A stretch of DNA of 58,452 bases from Actinomycetes bacterium (lineage in GTDB: Bacteria; Actinomycetota; Actinomycetes; S36-B12), in contig JAHEIZ010000011.1 in the NCBI GenBank assembly GCA_024639145.1, positions 1-58,452 of the forward strand, given 5' to 3'. Made by a program: the position numbers and the translations under genes. The notes beneath the pieces were generated by a model. That model saw nothing but the letters and a program-made list of their open reading frames with translations, made no database searches and was not told the origin of the DNA. Shown piece after piece: positions 26,334-35,051 of this stretch. Every line of letters starts with the position of its first letter. The stretch's first letter is position 1.

Positions 26334-27110
26334 TGCGTTGAGAACCTCGGGGTGCAAAACCCCGTTGGTCGTGACGAGTCCACCGAACTCGATTGCATCG
26401 GTGCCGTCGAAGCCCGTCGCGATACCGCCGGCCTCGCGGATGACGGGGATAAGCGCGGCCATGTCGTATGTGGCGAGCTCGGGTTCGCCTGCGATGTCGA
26501 CTGCGCCCTCGGCGACGAGCATGTGCGACCAGAAGTCGCCGTAGGCGCGATGCCGCCAGGTTTCTGTGGTCAGAGTCTCGAGACCCTGCGAAGCATCGCG
26601 CTCTGCCCAGCCGACACTGTCGGAGAAGGAGAACGAGGCGTCAGAAAGCTTCGCGACCTTGCTCACCTGGATGCGCGTGGGCTCGCTCATGCCTGGGCCG
26701 ATCGACCAGGCGCCCTGGCCGGTGGCTGCCCACCAGCGTCGGCCAAGTGCGGGGGCACTGACGAAGCCGACTTCGAGAACCCCGGCAACGCGCAGTGCGA
26801 TGAGGGTCGACCACACGGGCACGCCGCGCAAGTAGTTCTTGGTGCCATCGATGGGGTCGAGGATCCACGTGCGCTCGGTACTGCCACTGACCCCGAACTC
26901 CTCGCCGAGGATGCCGTCACCTGGGCGCTCGGCCGCGAGGATGTCGCGTAGGCCCTGCTCGACGGCCTTATCGGCCTCGGTCACGGGCGTGAGATCAGGC
27001 TTGGTCTCGATCACGAGATCGTGAGAGCGGTAGTACGACATGGAGATGGCATCGGCGGCATCGGCCAGTCGACGGGCGAGTTCGAGATCGGCATCCCAGT
27101 GATTCGTCAC
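26322..27110 (-). CDS. hisN: Inositol-monophosphatase-family phosphatase, probable histidinol-phosphatase HisN
   Basis: Mg-dependent phosphatase of 262 residues. It contains ILGEEFG (metal ligand Glu), the signature WILDPIDGTKNYLRG, and a C-terminal AGG motif region (REAGGIATGFDG). In actinobacteria the family member clustered with aroA and rsgA is histidinol-phosphatase; rsgA and aroA lie just upstream here, which supports HisN. Inositol monophosphatase activity cannot be excluded from sequence. The GTG at 27110 is leaderless, with TAGGTT 6 bases before it. It diverges from the DUF2231 gene. Confidence 0.85.
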   Translation of the reverse strand: MTNHWDADLELARRLADAADAISMSYYRSHDLVIETKPDLTPVTEADKAVEQGLRDILAAERPGDGILGEEFGVSGSTERTWILDPIDGTKNYLRGVPVWSTLIALRVAGVLEVGFVSAPALGRRWWAATGQGAWSIGPGMSEPTRIQVSKVAKLSDASFSFSDSVGWAERDASQGLETLTTETWRHRAYGDFWSHMLVAEGAVDIAGEPELATYDMAALIPVIREAGGIATGFDGTDAIEFGGLVTTNGVLHPEVLNALRA

Positions 27111-27116
27111 GCCGCG

Positions 27117-27137
27117 AACCTATCCCACTCCTAGGCT
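27117..27137. promoter_or_regulatory. Divergent leaderless promoters for hisN and the DUF2231 gene
   Basis: TAGGTT (27122-27117, minus) lies 6 bases before GTG 27110, and TAGGCT (27132-27137, plus) 6 bases before ATG 27144. The -10 elements are only 9 bases apart. Confidence 0.6.
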
Positions 27138-27143
27138 TCAGCC

Positions 27144-27614
27144 ATGGGCTCGCTCCTCGACACGTTCAATGGACTGCCAGTTCACCCAGTGGTCGTGCAC
27201 GCCGTCGTGGTGCTCATGCCCCTGGTCGCTGTGCTCGCGATCCTTATGGTGATCAGCTCCCGGTTCTCACGCCGCTTCGGCCCGATCGTGGTCGCCTTGG
27301 GTTTCATTGCGGTGGGGGCGGCGCTGGTGGCCAAGGAATCGGGGGAGCAGTTGCTCCGGCACGTGGAGGCATCTGCCCACCACATCGAACTCGGGTCGCG
27401 CACACCTTTATACGCGGGTCTCTATTTCTTGCTGCTGCTCGGCTTCTGGCTTCTGGATCGAGGCATACCCGGCAATCGCCGCCGCCCGGCCTTCGTCGTC
27501 ATCCTCGGCGTATTGCTGGCGATCGCGTCAGTACTGATCTGCATTCAGGTGTACGCCGTCGGGCACAGCGGCGCCGAGGTCGTGTGGCTGCAGATCCTGA
27601 GCGGAACGAACTAG
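27144..27614 (+). CDS. DUF2231-type four-helix membrane protein
   Basis: A 156-residue integral membrane protein. The start NGLPVHPVVVHAVVVLMPLVAVLAIL, with its HP...H pattern, is typical of DUF2231 proteins, some of which may bind heme or quinones. About four helices fall near residues 17-40, 47-65, 84-102 and 112-135. The gene is inserted between hisN and rsgA on the opposite strand. Its stop TAG shares the CTAG palindrome with the rsgA stop. Function unknown. Confidence 0.75.
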   Translation: MGSLLDTFNGLPVHPVVVHAVVVLMPLVAVLAILMVISSRFSRRFGPIVVALGFIAVGAALVAKESGEQLLRHVEASAHHIELGSRTPLYAGLYFLLLLGFWLLDRGIPGNRRRPAFVVILGVLLAIASVLICIQVYAVGHSGAEVVWLQILSGTN

Positions 27615-28612
27615 TCGCCGGAGCGTTGATCCGGCCACTTGTCGGTTTCCTTCGCACTGCGGAGCAGCCGGCGAAGTGAGTCAAGCCTCTCGGTGACGCC
27701 GTGACTTTCGGCCCAGGCATCCAAGGCGCACTCGGCCTCATCATGCGAGCAGGCCCGTGGGCAGTCGACGACGCCATCGGCCAGTTCGGGGAATGCGTGG
27801 ATGAGGCGCTCGAAGTCGACATGTGCCAGACCGAAGGAGCGAATGCCCGGGGTGTCGATGATCCAGCCGCCGCTGGGCAGCGGCAGTGCCATTGCACTGG
27901 TCGAGGTGTGCCGGCCCTTGCCGGTGTTGACGTTCACGTGGCCGGTGCTGCGATCGGCGCCGGGCACGAGTGCGTTGACAAGCGTGGACTTCCCGACACC
28001 GGAATGCCCGATGAGCACGGTGAGGTGATCGGTCAGTGCGGTGACGAGTTCGGGGCTTGGCTCGCGATCGCGCACGACGTAGCAGTCGGCGCCGAGAGCC
28101 GCGTACGTCGCCTGCAATTCATCGGCGGGCCTGAGATCGCTCTTGGTGATGATCAGGATTGGCGTGATGCCTGCATCGATAGCCGCGACAAGGGCACGGT
28201 CAATGAGCCCAATGCTGGGGTCAGGGTTCGTGGTGGCAGTGACGATCGCGAGCTGGGTCGCATTGGCGACGATGACTCTCTCGACCGGGTCGGAGTCATC
28301 GGCGGTGCGGCGAAGGTTCGAGCTGCGCTCATCGCGGCGCACGATGCGAGCTTGGGTGTCAGTGTCGCCTGATGTATCGCCGACGATCTGCACCATGTCG
28401 CCGGTGACGATGCCTTTGCGGCCGAGCTCGCGCGCCTTGATCGCGTAGATCTCGGTGCCATCGTCGAGGGCCACGGTGAAGCGGCCGCGATCGACAGTGA
28501 GCACCATGCCGCCTATTGCCTCGGTATGAGCAGGACGATCCTTCGAGCGCGGGCGTGACTTCCCGCGACCGGGGCGGATCCGGACGTCGTCCTCATCGAG
28601 GCTGCGTGCCAC
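27611..28612 (-). CDS. rsgA: Ribosome small-subunit-dependent GTPase RsgA
   Basis: Circularly permuted GTPase assisting late 30S assembly, 333 residues. An OB-fold domain is followed by the permuted G motifs: G4-like ITKSDL comes before the P-loop GHSGVGKS, and G3 is DTPGIRSFG. The switch region includes NVNTGKGRHTST. A C-terminal zinc site is seen in CPRACSHDEAEC. The GTG start shares one base with the aroA stop TAG, so the genes are cotranscribed. The C-terminus overlaps the convergent DUF2231 gene by four bases. Confidence 0.93.
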   Translation of the reverse strand: MARSLDEDDVRIRPGRGKSRPRSKDRPAHTEAIGGMVLTVDRGRFTVALDDGTEIYAIKARELGRKGIVTGDMVQIVGDTSGDTDTQARIVRRDERSSNLRRTADDSDPVERVIVANATQLAIVTATTNPDPSIGLIDRALVAAIDAGITPILIITKSDLRPADELQATYAALGADCYVVRDREPSPELVTALTDHLTVLIGHSGVGKSTLVNALVPGADRSTGHVNVNTGKGRHTSTSAMALPLPSGGWIIDTPGIRSFGLAHVDFERLIHAFPELADGVVDCPRACSHDEAECALDAWAESHGVTERLDSLRRLLRSAKETDKWPDQRSGD

Positions 28613-29916
28613 TACTGCGGGTTCCCGTCGATCATCGCGGCCCAGCGATCGGCGAAGCCGGGAAGGGTCTTGGCGGTGGTGTCGATGTTCTCGACCGCGA
28701 TGCCGTGCACGTGCAGGCCGATGATCGCGCCACTCGTAGCCATCCGGTGATCGGCATACGTGCTGAAGCGGCCGGCGTGAAGCATCATCGGGTGAATGCG
28801 CAGGCCGTCATCGGTCTCGTGCGCGTCGCCACCAAGGTGATTGATCTCGTGCACGAGGGCCGCGAGTCGATCGGTCTCGTGACCGCGCAGGTGAGCGATG
28901 CCGCTGAAGGTGCTGGGCGTGGTGGCAAGTGCTGCGAGCGCCGCGAGATTCGGGGTGAGTTCACCGACATCGCCGAGGTCTGCATCAATGCCCTGGATCT
29001 CGCCTGTCATCGAGACGGTGAGGCCTCGATCGTCGAGCACGACCTCGGCGCCCATGCGCGCAAGCAAGGCGCGCAGTTGATCACCCGGCTGCGTGGTCGA
29101 GACGGGCCAGCCGGGAATGGTCACGCTGCCGCGGGTGACCATGGCGGCGGCGAGGAAGGGTGCCGCGTTGGACAAATCAGGCTCGATCGCGCGATCGACG
29201 GCGCGAATAACTGCTGGCTCGACGACCCAGGTGTTCGGCGTCGAGATGTCGACGACAATGCCGTGCTCGGCGAGCATCGCGATAGTCATGTCGATATGCG
29301 GCTGGCTCGGCACCGGCGGGCCGACATGCGTGATGACGAGACCGTTCGCGAATCGTGCACCGGTGAGCAAGAGTGCCGAGACGAATTGACTTGACGACGA
29401 GGCGTCAATGCGCACCTCTCGACCGGCGACACCGCCGGCGCCCTTGACGGTGAATGGCAGCGTGCCGCGGTTCTCGTCATCGATCTCGATACCGAGTTGG
29501 CGCAAGGCCTCGATCGTGGTCGACATCGGTCGCACACGGGCATGGGGATCACCGTCAAAGGCGACCTCGCCGGACGCCAGTGCGGCAAGCGGTGGCAGGA
29601 AGCGCATCACGGTGCCGGCCAGGCCGACATCGATGCTGCACCCGCTGGCGAGTGAGGCAGGACAGACTCGCACGTCGATGTTGCCGACCGGTGATGAGCC
29701 CAGGATCTCGATGATCGCGCCGAGACTCTCCAGAGCCGCGATCATCAAGCGGGTATCGCGTGCATCGAGCAGGCCCGTAATGGTGCTCGGACCGTCGGCA
29801 AGGGCGGCAAGTACGAGGGCGCGATTGGATGCTGACTTGGAGCCGGGTACCGAGACGGTGGCATGGATCGGATGATCGGCATGGGGTGCCGGCCAGAACG
29901 CGCTCTCAGTACTCAT
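28612..29916 (-). CDS. aroA: 3-phosphoshikimate 1-carboxyvinyltransferase (EPSP synthase)
   Basis: Sixth step of the shikimate pathway: joins PEP to shikimate-3-phosphate. The 434 residues show [16 protein letters not shown] (phosphate-binding Lys and Arg), [16 protein letters not shown] in the actinobacterial form of the PEP loop, [11 protein letters not shown], and [11 protein letters not shown] near the end. ATG 29916 is chosen since TACGCT lies 7 bases upstream; the much longer open frame reaching 30588 lies antisense to the FUSC gene and has no family similarity. rsgA follows directly. Confidence 0.95.
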   Translation of the reverse strand: MSTESAFWPAPHADHPIHATVSVPGSKSASNRALVLAALADGPSTITGLLDARDTRLMIAALESLGAIIEILGSSPVGNIDVRVCPASLASGCSIDVGLAGTVMRFLPPLAALASGEVAFDGDPHARVRPMSTTIEALRQLGIEIDDENRGTLPFTVKGAGGVAGREVRIDASSSSQFVSALLLTGARFANGLVITHVGPPVPSQPHIDMTIAMLAEHGIVVDISTPNTWVVEPAVIRAVDRAIEPDLSNAAPFLAAAMVTRGSVTIPGWPVSTTQPGDQLRALLARMGAEVVLDDRGLTVSMTGEIQGIDADLGDVGELTPNLAALAALATTPSTFSGIAHLRGHETDRLAALVHEINHLGGDAHETDDGLRIHPMMLHAGRFSTYADHRMATSGAIIGLHVHGIAVENIDTTAKTLPGFADRWAAMIDGNPQ

Positions 29917-29923
29917 CACCCCC

Positions 29924-29942
29924 AGCGTAATCGCACTAGCCT
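29924..29942. promoter_or_regulatory. Face-to-face leaderless promoters for aroA and the FUSC gene
   Basis: TACGCT (29929-29924, minus) lies 7 bases before ATG 29916, and TAGCCT (29937-29942, plus) 7 bases before ATG 29950. Only 33 bases separate the two start codons, so the -35 region of each promoter falls on the other gene's start. Confidence 0.55.
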
Positions 29943-29949
29943 GGTGGAC

Positions 29950-31113
29950 ATGGCGCAGTCGAGCGGTGGAGGAGGGCTTCTGCCCGAACTTCGCCTGGGT
30001 GATGTGCTCCAGCAGCGCAATGGCGGCCTGGGCACCCCGGCTCACATCATCCGTCTGGGTATAGCCGTCACGGTGGCCTGGCTGGTCGCCATCACCTTCT
30101 CGCGCAGTTCCCTGGGCATCTTCGCTCCCGTGACCACCCTGCTCGTGCTGCAGTCCTCGCCGTGGAGCACTCTCGGACTCTCTCTCCAGCGGATCCTCGG
30201 TACGGGGCTCGGCGTACTTGCGGCCTCGATCTGGGTGAACCTGGTTGGGCTGAGCTGGTGGTCCTTCCTGATCGCTGTTGTCGCATCCCTTTTCGTGGCA
30301 CGCATGATCCCGTGGTCGATCGCCGGCCAGATCCAGATTCCTATTGCCGTCGTGTTCGTCCTCGCCCTCGGCTCCGGATCGATGCAGCAGGACATCTGGC
30401 GCGTGCTCGATGTCGTCATCGGCGGACTCATCGGTTTGCTGGCGGTGTACCTGTATCCCGCAAAGCCGCGGCCCGCGGAATTCGAAGCGGCGCTCACTCG
30501 ATACCGCGATGCGATCATCCGCGTTCTCGATCTCGTCGGGCATGGCAATGGCCCCGAAGGGCGTTTGCTCGAGCCGGGCGTCAATCATGACTATGTCGAC
30601 GCAAGTCGCGCGCTGCGTGACGAGGCCGACTCCGCGCGCCAGGCACTGGTGAAACTCGCGGAGAGCTCATTTTGGAATCCGCGCGGCCGTGAGGTTGCAG
30701 CGCGACTCGACGAGGATGCCCGACGCCTTCGCCGGCTCGGGGGAATCGGCGTTCAGGTGCGCGGTATCGCCGGAGCGGCAAACCTTCTCTTTGATCGTGG
30801 AGTGACTCAGCCGCTCACGCCTGACCGTTTCGGCGAACTAATCGACCAGACGGCTCGCATGGCTCGCGTCACTCTTGGTGACGAGGATTCAGCCCTCACC
30901 CAGGCCGGTCACGAGTCAGTCGAACGGGAGAGCGGTGAGCTCACGGCAGCTCTCGATGCCGCAGCTCGTCACGTGATGGTGCACGCCGATGATGTGCAAG
31001 CGGTCATCGACGCCATCGCCTTGCTCGGTCGCATCGATCACATTCGGCGGCAGCTGCTGATCTACAGCACCTGGACTGATGATTCCCTCGACAGCGAACA
31101 GGGGGATGTCTGA
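29950..31113 (+). CDS. FUSC / aromatic acid exporter family membrane protein
   Basis: A 387-residue protein with an N-terminal bundle of about five or six membrane helices (residues 40-150; includes [17 protein letters not shown] and [15 protein letters not shown]) and a C-terminal soluble helical domain of about 200 residues. This is the layout of the FUSC/ArAE family, linked to export of aromatic or phenolic compounds. The start at ATG 29950 is leaderless. The stop overlaps the SRAP start by one base. Placement next to aroA may be meaningful (aromatic export), but that is inference. Confidence 0.8.
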   Translation: MAQSSGGGGLLPELRLGDVLQQRNGGLGTPAHIIRLGIAVTVAWLVAITFSRSSLGIFAPVTTLLVLQSSPWSTLGLSLQRILGTGLGVLAASIWVNLVGLSWWSFLIAVVASLFVARMIPWSIAGQIQIPIAVVFVLALGSGSMQQDIWRVLDVVIGGLIGLLAVYLYPAKPRPAEFEAALTRYRDAIIRVLDLVGHGNGPEGRLLEPGVNHDYVDASRALRDEADSARQALVKLAESSFWNPRGREVAARLDEDARRLRRLGGIGVQVRGIAGAANLLFDRGVTQPLTPDRFGELIDQTARMARVTLGDEDSALTQAGHESVERESGELTAALDAAARHVMVHADDVQAVIDAIALLGRIDHIRRQLLIYSTWTDDSLDSEQGDV

Positions 31114-31829
31114 TGTGCGGCCGTTACGCAGCCGCGACGACCGCGGCTGATTGGGTGGAGGAGTTCGAGGTTGATGCTGCGCCTGAGCGTGTGCTCGCTC
31201 CTGACTTCAATGTCGCGCCCACCAAGGAGATGTATCTCGTTGCGGCGGGGGAGAGCGAAGGCCAGCCCGTCCGACGCATGGAGATCGCGCGCTGGGGCCT
31301 GATCCCGTCGTGGGCGAAGGAGTCGTCAGTCGGGGCGAAGCTGACTAATGCCCGGGTGGAGACGGTCTCCGAGAAGCCATCCTTTCGCTCGGCCTTTGCC
31401 AAGCGCCGCTGCCTGATCCCGGCCGACGGATATTACGAGTGGTACCGACCGGAGAAGGGTGCGAAGCAGCCCTTCTATATCCATCGCTCTGATGGTCGTT
31501 CGCTCGCCATGGCCGGGCTCTATGAGTGGTGGCGTGACCCGGCGAATCCCGAGGAGGAACCGCGCCTGACCTGCACGGTGATCACCACGGCCGCGACGGC
31601 TGAGCTAGCGGTGATCCATGACCGGATGCCCGTGATGATCGAGTCGGCCGACTGGGGCGAGTGGCTCGATCCGGCTGTGCCTGGCAAGGAGTTGTCGCCC
31701 CCAATGCTTGAGGGGGGTATTCGTCTGGGGCTGGTGGCGGAGCCAGTCTCAGCGGCTGTCGGGAACGTACGCAATAACGGCCCGTCCCTCATCACCCCGA
31801 TCTCCCCCGACGAGGGGCTCCTCTTCTAG
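31113..31829 (+). CDS. SOS response-associated peptidase (SRAP / YedK / HMCES family)
   Basis: Forms a protective covalent cross-link between its N-terminal Cys and abasic sites in single-stranded DNA. Cys2 follows the initiator (MCGRY). The conserved Asn (LTNARVET), Glu in GYYEWYR and His in [10 protein letters not shown] are all in place. Length (238 residues) fits the family. The ATG shares a base with the FUSC stop. The final bases of the gene, including its stop codon, overlap the SigR promoter of the next operon. The order aroA-SRAP-sigH is also found in mycobacteria. Confidence 0.92.
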   Translation: MCGRYAAATTAADWVEEFEVDAAPERVLAPDFNVAPTKEMYLVAAGESEGQPVRRMEIARWGLIPSWAKESSVGAKLTNARVETVSEKPSFRSAFAKRRCLIPADGYYEWYRPEKGAKQPFYIHRSDGRSLAMAGLYEWWRDPANPEEEPRLTCTVITTAATAELAVIHDRMPVMIESADWGEWLDPAVPGKELSPPMLEGGIRLGLVAEPVSAAVGNVRNNGPSLITPISPDEGLLF

Positions 31830-31855
31830 GGAATGGGCGGGGCTCGGCCGCTGTT
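31829..31855 (+). promoter_or_regulatory. SigR-dependent autoregulatory promoter
   Basis: GGGAAT (31829-31834), exactly 18 bases, GTT (31853-31855): a perfect match to the Streptomyces SigR / mycobacterial SigH consensus. Transcription should begin near 31861-31863, two to four bases before an in-frame GTG (31865) that extends sigR by 33 codons. Confidence 0.85.
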
Positions 31856-31949
31856 GACCTGCATGTGATCACCTGTGAGCGGAAATCAGGCTGCCGGGCA
31901 GTGGGCTGGCCCGATGCGGTGCCACTCGTAGTGGGCGATCCCGAGTCAG

Positions 31950-31955
31950 TAGGCT
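31950..31955 (+). promoter_or_regulatory. Vegetative -10 element of sigR
   Basis: TAGGCT, 5 bases before GTG 31961 and 8 before ATG 31964. It would give a leaderless mRNA for the short SigR form. Confidence 0.5.
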
Positions 31956-31963
31956 CATTAGTG

Positions 31964-32581
31964 ATGAGCGAGGTAGCGGGCACCGAGGAGCAGGCGGAGG
32001 ATCACACTGCCCGCTTCGAGCGCGATGCGCTGCCCTATCTCGATCAGCTCTATGGCGCGGCAATGCGGATGACCAAGAATCCGACTGATGCCGAAGACCT
32101 CGTGCAGGAGACTTTCGTCAAGGCCTTCGCTGCCTTCGACTCGTACACCGACGGCACGAACCTCAAGGCATGGCTGTTCCGCATCCTCACGAACACGTAC
32201 ATCAACACCTACCGCAAGAAGCAACGCGAGCCGCATCAGTCGTCGGCTGACGAGCTTCTCGACTGGCAGCTAGCCGAGGCCGAGTCGCACACCTCAACCG
32301 GGCTCCGCTCGGCCGAGATGGAAGCACTCGATCGCCTCGCTGACACTGACATCGTCGAGGCGATGGCTGCACTTCCTGAGGAGTTCCGCCTGGCCGTGTA
32401 TCTGGCCGATGTGGAGGGATTCCCCTACAAGGAGATCGCCGAGATCATGGAGACTCCGGTGGGCACGGTGATGTCGCGACTTCATCGCGGCCGCAAGCTG
32501 CTGCGCGACTCCCTGGCCGAATACGCAGTCGAACGCGGGTACGCGCCCGCTGCATCCGCGAGCGGGGGTGACGAGTCATGA
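31964..32581 (+). CDS. sigR: ECF sigma factor SigR (SigH), thiol-oxidative stress response
   Basis: Group 4 sigma factor of 205 residues that directs transcription of thioredoxin, mycothiol and Clp protease genes after disulfide stress. Region 2 contains [14 protein letters not shown] and [19 protein letters not shown]; region 4 has [26 protein letters not shown] and the recognition helix [14 protein letters not shown]. The next gene is its anti-sigma factor, overlapping by ATGA. The frame stays open back to GTG 31865, adding 33 residues (MITCERKSG...). That longer form is the expected product of the SigR-dependent promoter at 31829, while the vegetative promoter at 31950 gives the form listed here. 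Confidence 0.95.
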   Translation: MSEVAGTEEQAEDHTARFERDALPYLDQLYGAAMRMTKNPTDAEDLVQETFVKAFAAFDSYTDGTNLKAWLFRILTNTYINTYRKKQREPHQSSADELLDWQLAEAESHTSTGLRSAEMEALDRLADTDIVEAMAALPEEFRLAVYLADVEGFPYKEIAEIMETPVGTVMSRLHRGRKLLRDSLAEYAVERGYAPAASASGGDES

Positions 32582-32841
32582 GCTGCGGCAATCACCACGC
32601 CACTCCGTGCACCGAGGTGCTCTCGCTGGTTTACGTCTACATCGACAACGAGTGTGACGAGGTCAAGAGCGTCCAGGTCACCACGCATCTCCAGGAGTGC
32701 GGCCCTTGTGCTGAGATCGTTCGGGTCGAGCGCGTGATCAAGGCACGCGTCAAGAGTTCCTGTGAATGCGCCGAAGCACCTGAGACACTACGTACCTCGA
32801 TCGTCACCTCGATTCGAGCGACGTACTACCGAAGCGAATAG
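32578..32841 (+). CDS. rsrA: Redox-sensing zinc anti-sigma factor RsrA (RshA)
   Basis: An 87-residue ZAS-family anti-sigma factor. The motif H-x3-C-x2-C (THLQECGPC) supplies zinc ligands; Cys3 and Cys12 near the N-terminus and the Cys pair SSCEC near residues 60-62 are further thiols. In the family, oxidation forms a disulfide, expels zinc and frees SigR. The start overlaps the sigR stop (ATGA), ensuring coupled synthesis with the sigma factor. Confidence 0.93.
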   Translation: MSCGNHHATPCTEVLSLVYVYIDNECDEVKSVQVTTHLQECGPCAEIVRVERVIKARVKSSCECAEAPETLRTSIVTSIRATYYRSE

Positions 32842-32850
32842 GAAGCCCCC

Positions 32851-33066
32851 ATGTCAGTGACCGTGCGTGCCGAGATGGTGGCCTCTGTTCATTCCGTGTT
32901 GGTCGAGGCCGGTCAGGTCATCGAGGTCGGCGACACCCTGATGATCCTCGAATCCATGAAGATGGAGATCCCCGTGCTGGCTGAGACTGCCGGCACGGTC
33001 AGTGAGATCGCGGTCGCACCCGGAGACGTCATCCGCGAGGGCGATGTCCTTGCGATCATCATCTGA
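32851..33066 (+). CDS. Small biotinyl/lipoyl-domain protein (BCCP-like, TB7.3 family)
   Basis: A 71-residue single-domain protein. The biotinylation motif ESMKMEIPV marks the modified Lys, flanked by the two symmetrical halves of a biotinyl fold (VEAGQVIEVGDTL and VAPGDVIREGDVL). It lacks the carboxylase domains and so must serve as a free carrier or partner of an unlinked carboxylase. The same small protein follows sigH-rshA in mycobacteria. AGGAAG precedes the ATG. Confidence 0.88.
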   Translation: MSVTVRAEMVASVHSVLVEAGQVIEVGDTLMILESMKMEIPVLAETAGTVSEIAVAPGDVIREGDVLAIII

Positions 33067-33121
33067 TCCTTCCTCCCTGACTTCGCTCGGAGTGTTCGTC
33101 TCAGCCATGGCCCCTCGCAGG

Positions 33122-33127
33122 TAATCT
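33122..33127 (+). promoter_or_regulatory. -10 element of pdtaS, leaderless
   Basis: TAATCT, 6 bases before GTG 33134; no ribosome binding site. Confidence 0.55.
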
Positions 33128-33133
33128 CGGGGC

Positions 33134-34549
33134 GTGGCGATCCTCAATCGGCTGGCAGAAGAGCGCACTGACCTCACTGAGGCCGAGATCGATCGGCTTC
33201 ATCTCATTGTGGCCGAATGGTCGCTGATCGCCGATCTCGCCGGCAGTGATCTCGTGCTGTGGCTCCCCACCTGGAATGAGGGTGGGCTGCTCGCCGTCGC
33301 CCAGGTTCGCGCCACCACCGCTCCGACCAACATGCCGGACGATGTCGTGGGCACGTTCGTGGCGAAGGGACGATCCCCGCACCTCGATCAAGCCGCTGCA
33401 TTCGGTCGGGTCTCCGGTGATGCGTATCCCGTGAACTTCCAGGGCCGAGTGATCGGCATCATCGAGCGTCACTCCTCGTCGACAAGACGCGTGGCGGGGC
33501 GGCTCGAGGAGATTTATCTGCAGACCGCCGACGATCTGCTCGCGATGCTCGTCGCCGGCACGTTCCCGTCGACGGAGATCGTCACCGGCGCTACGGGTTC
33601 ACCGCGCGTGGGTGATGGCCTGATCCGCCTCGACCACGCCGGTCTCGTCGAGTTCGCCAGCCCTAACGCTGTCAGCGCCATGCGTCGACTGGGCTTGGCC
33701 ACCGAGCTGATCGGTGCTGATCTGTGCGCCCTGCTCATCAAGCTCTCGCACAAGCACGGTCCGGTCGATGAGGCGCTCGCCCAGGTGGCCAGCGGTCAGG
33801 TGAGCGGCAGTGCAGATGTCGACAATGGAACGGCCACGGTGCTGGTGCGCGGCATTCCCCTCCTGGATCGTGAGATCCGCCGCGGCGCCATCGTGCTTCT
33901 CCAGGACGCCACTGAAATCCGTCGTCGTGAGCGTGCTCTGATGAGCAAGGACGCGACCATTCGCGAGATTCATCACCGGGTGAAGAACAATCTTCAGACG
34001 GTGGCTGCACTGCTGCGTCTGCAGGGGCGTCGCGCCCAGAGCGAGGAGACCCGCGAGGCCCTGGCCGAGGCTCAGCTCCGGGTGGCCTCGATCGCGGTCG
34101 TGCACGAAAGTCTCTCGAAGGCCGGCAGCGAGGATGTTCCGTTCGAGGAGGTCGTCGACCGGGTGATCTCCCTGGTGCGTGACCTCGCTCCGGCTTTTGC
34201 GGTCGCCGGGGTAACTCCGGTGATAGAGCGCGAGGGGGAGTGCTCGGCGATGCCCGAGGAACTCGTCACTCCGCTGGCTATGGCGGTCTCCGAGCTGTTG
34301 CAGAACGCCGTCGAGCATGCGAAGGCCGCACGGATTCGGGTGGTGATCAGCGAAGGTCCTGCCGGCATCAGCATCGATGTCCTCGACGATGGTGCCGGTC
34401 TGCCTGAGGGCTTCACCATGGAGTCTGCAGGCCTGGGCTTGCAGATCGTGGAGTCCTTGGTTCAGAACGAGGCACGCGGAAACTTTCGGCTCATGCCCAG
34501 TGACGGGCATGGCACAGCCGCCCGTATTGAGGTCAGGGCAGGGAAGTGA
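33134..34549 (+). CDS. pdtaS: Sensor histidine kinase PdtaS
   Basis: Cytosolic sensor kinase of 471 residues. An N-terminal GAF-type domain (about 1-140) is followed by a PAS domain (about 160-265), then a HisKA_2 dimerisation domain with the phospho-accepting His280 in REIHHRVKNNLQ. The HATPase domain has the N box LLQNAVEHAKA, the G1 box DDGAGLPEGF and G2 GLGLQIV. In mycobacteria PdtaS phosphorylates the antiterminator PdtaR; no PdtaR gene is in the window. Its stop lies 7 bases from the convergent whiB1 stop. Confidence 0.93.
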   Translation: MAILNRLAEERTDLTEAEIDRLHLIVAEWSLIADLAGSDLVLWLPTWNEGGLLAVAQVRATTAPTNMPDDVVGTFVAKGRSPHLDQAAAFGRVSGDAYPVNFQGRVIGIIERHSSSTRRVAGRLEEIYLQTADDLLAMLVAGTFPSTEIVTGATGSPRVGDGLIRLDHAGLVEFASPNAVSAMRRLGLATELIGADLCALLIKLSHKHGPVDEALAQVASGQVSGSADVDNGTATVLVRGIPLLDREIRRGAIVLLQDATEIRRRERALMSKDATIREIHHRVKNNLQTVAALLRLQGRRAQSEETREALAEAQLRVASIAVVHESLSKAGSEDVPFEEVVDRVISLVRDLAPAFAVAGVTPVIEREGECSAMPEELVTPLAMAVSELLQNAVEHAKAARIRVVISEGPAGISIDVLDDGAGLPEGFTMESAGLGLQIVESLVQNEARGNFRLMPSDGHGTAARIEVRAGK

Positions 34550-34556
34550 GGGTCAG

Positions 34557-34811
34557 TTAGACGTTGCTGCGAGCCCGCAGGCGGGCGTTGCGGCGCTTGA
34601 GAGCGCGGCGCTCGTCCTCGGAGAGACCGCCCCAGACGCCGGCATCCTGACCGGACTCAAGGGCCCAGCGCAGGCATTCGTCAACCACGCTACAGCGACG
34701 GCAGACGACCTTGGCTTCTTCGATCTGCACCAGCGCGGGGCCGGTGTTGCCGATCGGGAAGAACAGCTCCGGGTCTTCGTCACGGCAGGCACTCTCGTGG
34801 CGCCAGTCCAT
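34557..34811 (-). CDS. whiB1: WhiB-family iron-sulfur transcription regulator WhiB1
   Basis: An 84-residue [4Fe-4S] protein. The four cluster Cys are 9, 37, 40 and 46, followed by the GVWGG turn and the basic DNA-binding tail RRALKRRNARLRAR. Length and sequence match M. tuberculosis WhiB1 closely (MDWRH start, DEDPELFFP). WhiB1 binds the primary sigma factor and reacts with nitric oxide. ATG 34811 is chosen by homology, with GGAG nine bases upstream; an in-frame ATG at 34853 would add 14 unmatched residues. A CRP-like site lies in the leader. Confidence 0.95.
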   Translation of the reverse strand: MDWRHESACRDEDPELFFPIGNTGPALVQIEEAKVVCRRCSVVDECLRWALESGQDAGVWGGLSEDERRALKRRNARLRARSNV

Positions 34812-34852
34812 GCGGATCACTCCATTAGGCGAGGGCATCGGGGTTACCGACA

Positions 34853-34872
34853 CTCGTGATTGCTTTCACGAG
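34853..34872. promoter_or_regulatory. Putative CRP/Rv3676-type site upstream of whiB1
   Basis: CTCGTGA-N6-TCACGAG is a perfect inverted repeat with the same geometry as the CRP consensus TGTGA-N6-TCACA. It lies 42-61 bases upstream of the whiB1 start. M. tuberculosis whiB1 is known to be controlled by the CRP homologue Rv3676. Confidence 0.6.
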
Positions 34873-35051
34873 ACTGGCACATCAAAGGGGGCGACCCAGG
34901 GGTCTCCCGGTCGTCCCCGGAGGAAGAAAGCCAGCCCGATCCTGCAAAGGGCCCTCATAGGTTCGCAGATGTTGCTGCTGTGAACAAGGGGAATCACCGA
35001 AAATTGAATGCTTAACTTGTCAGGTTGGTCACAAGTGCGGCATTTGTCCGT

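Noticed and set aside
29917-30588. N-terminal extension of aroA by 224 codons
   Set aside because: It is antisense to the FUSC gene, unlike any EPSP synthase, and the leaderless promoter places the start at 29916.
34989-35015. GGGAAT as a possible second SigR promoter
   Set aside because: The base triplet at N18 is TAA rather than GTT, and no gene on the plus strand follows.
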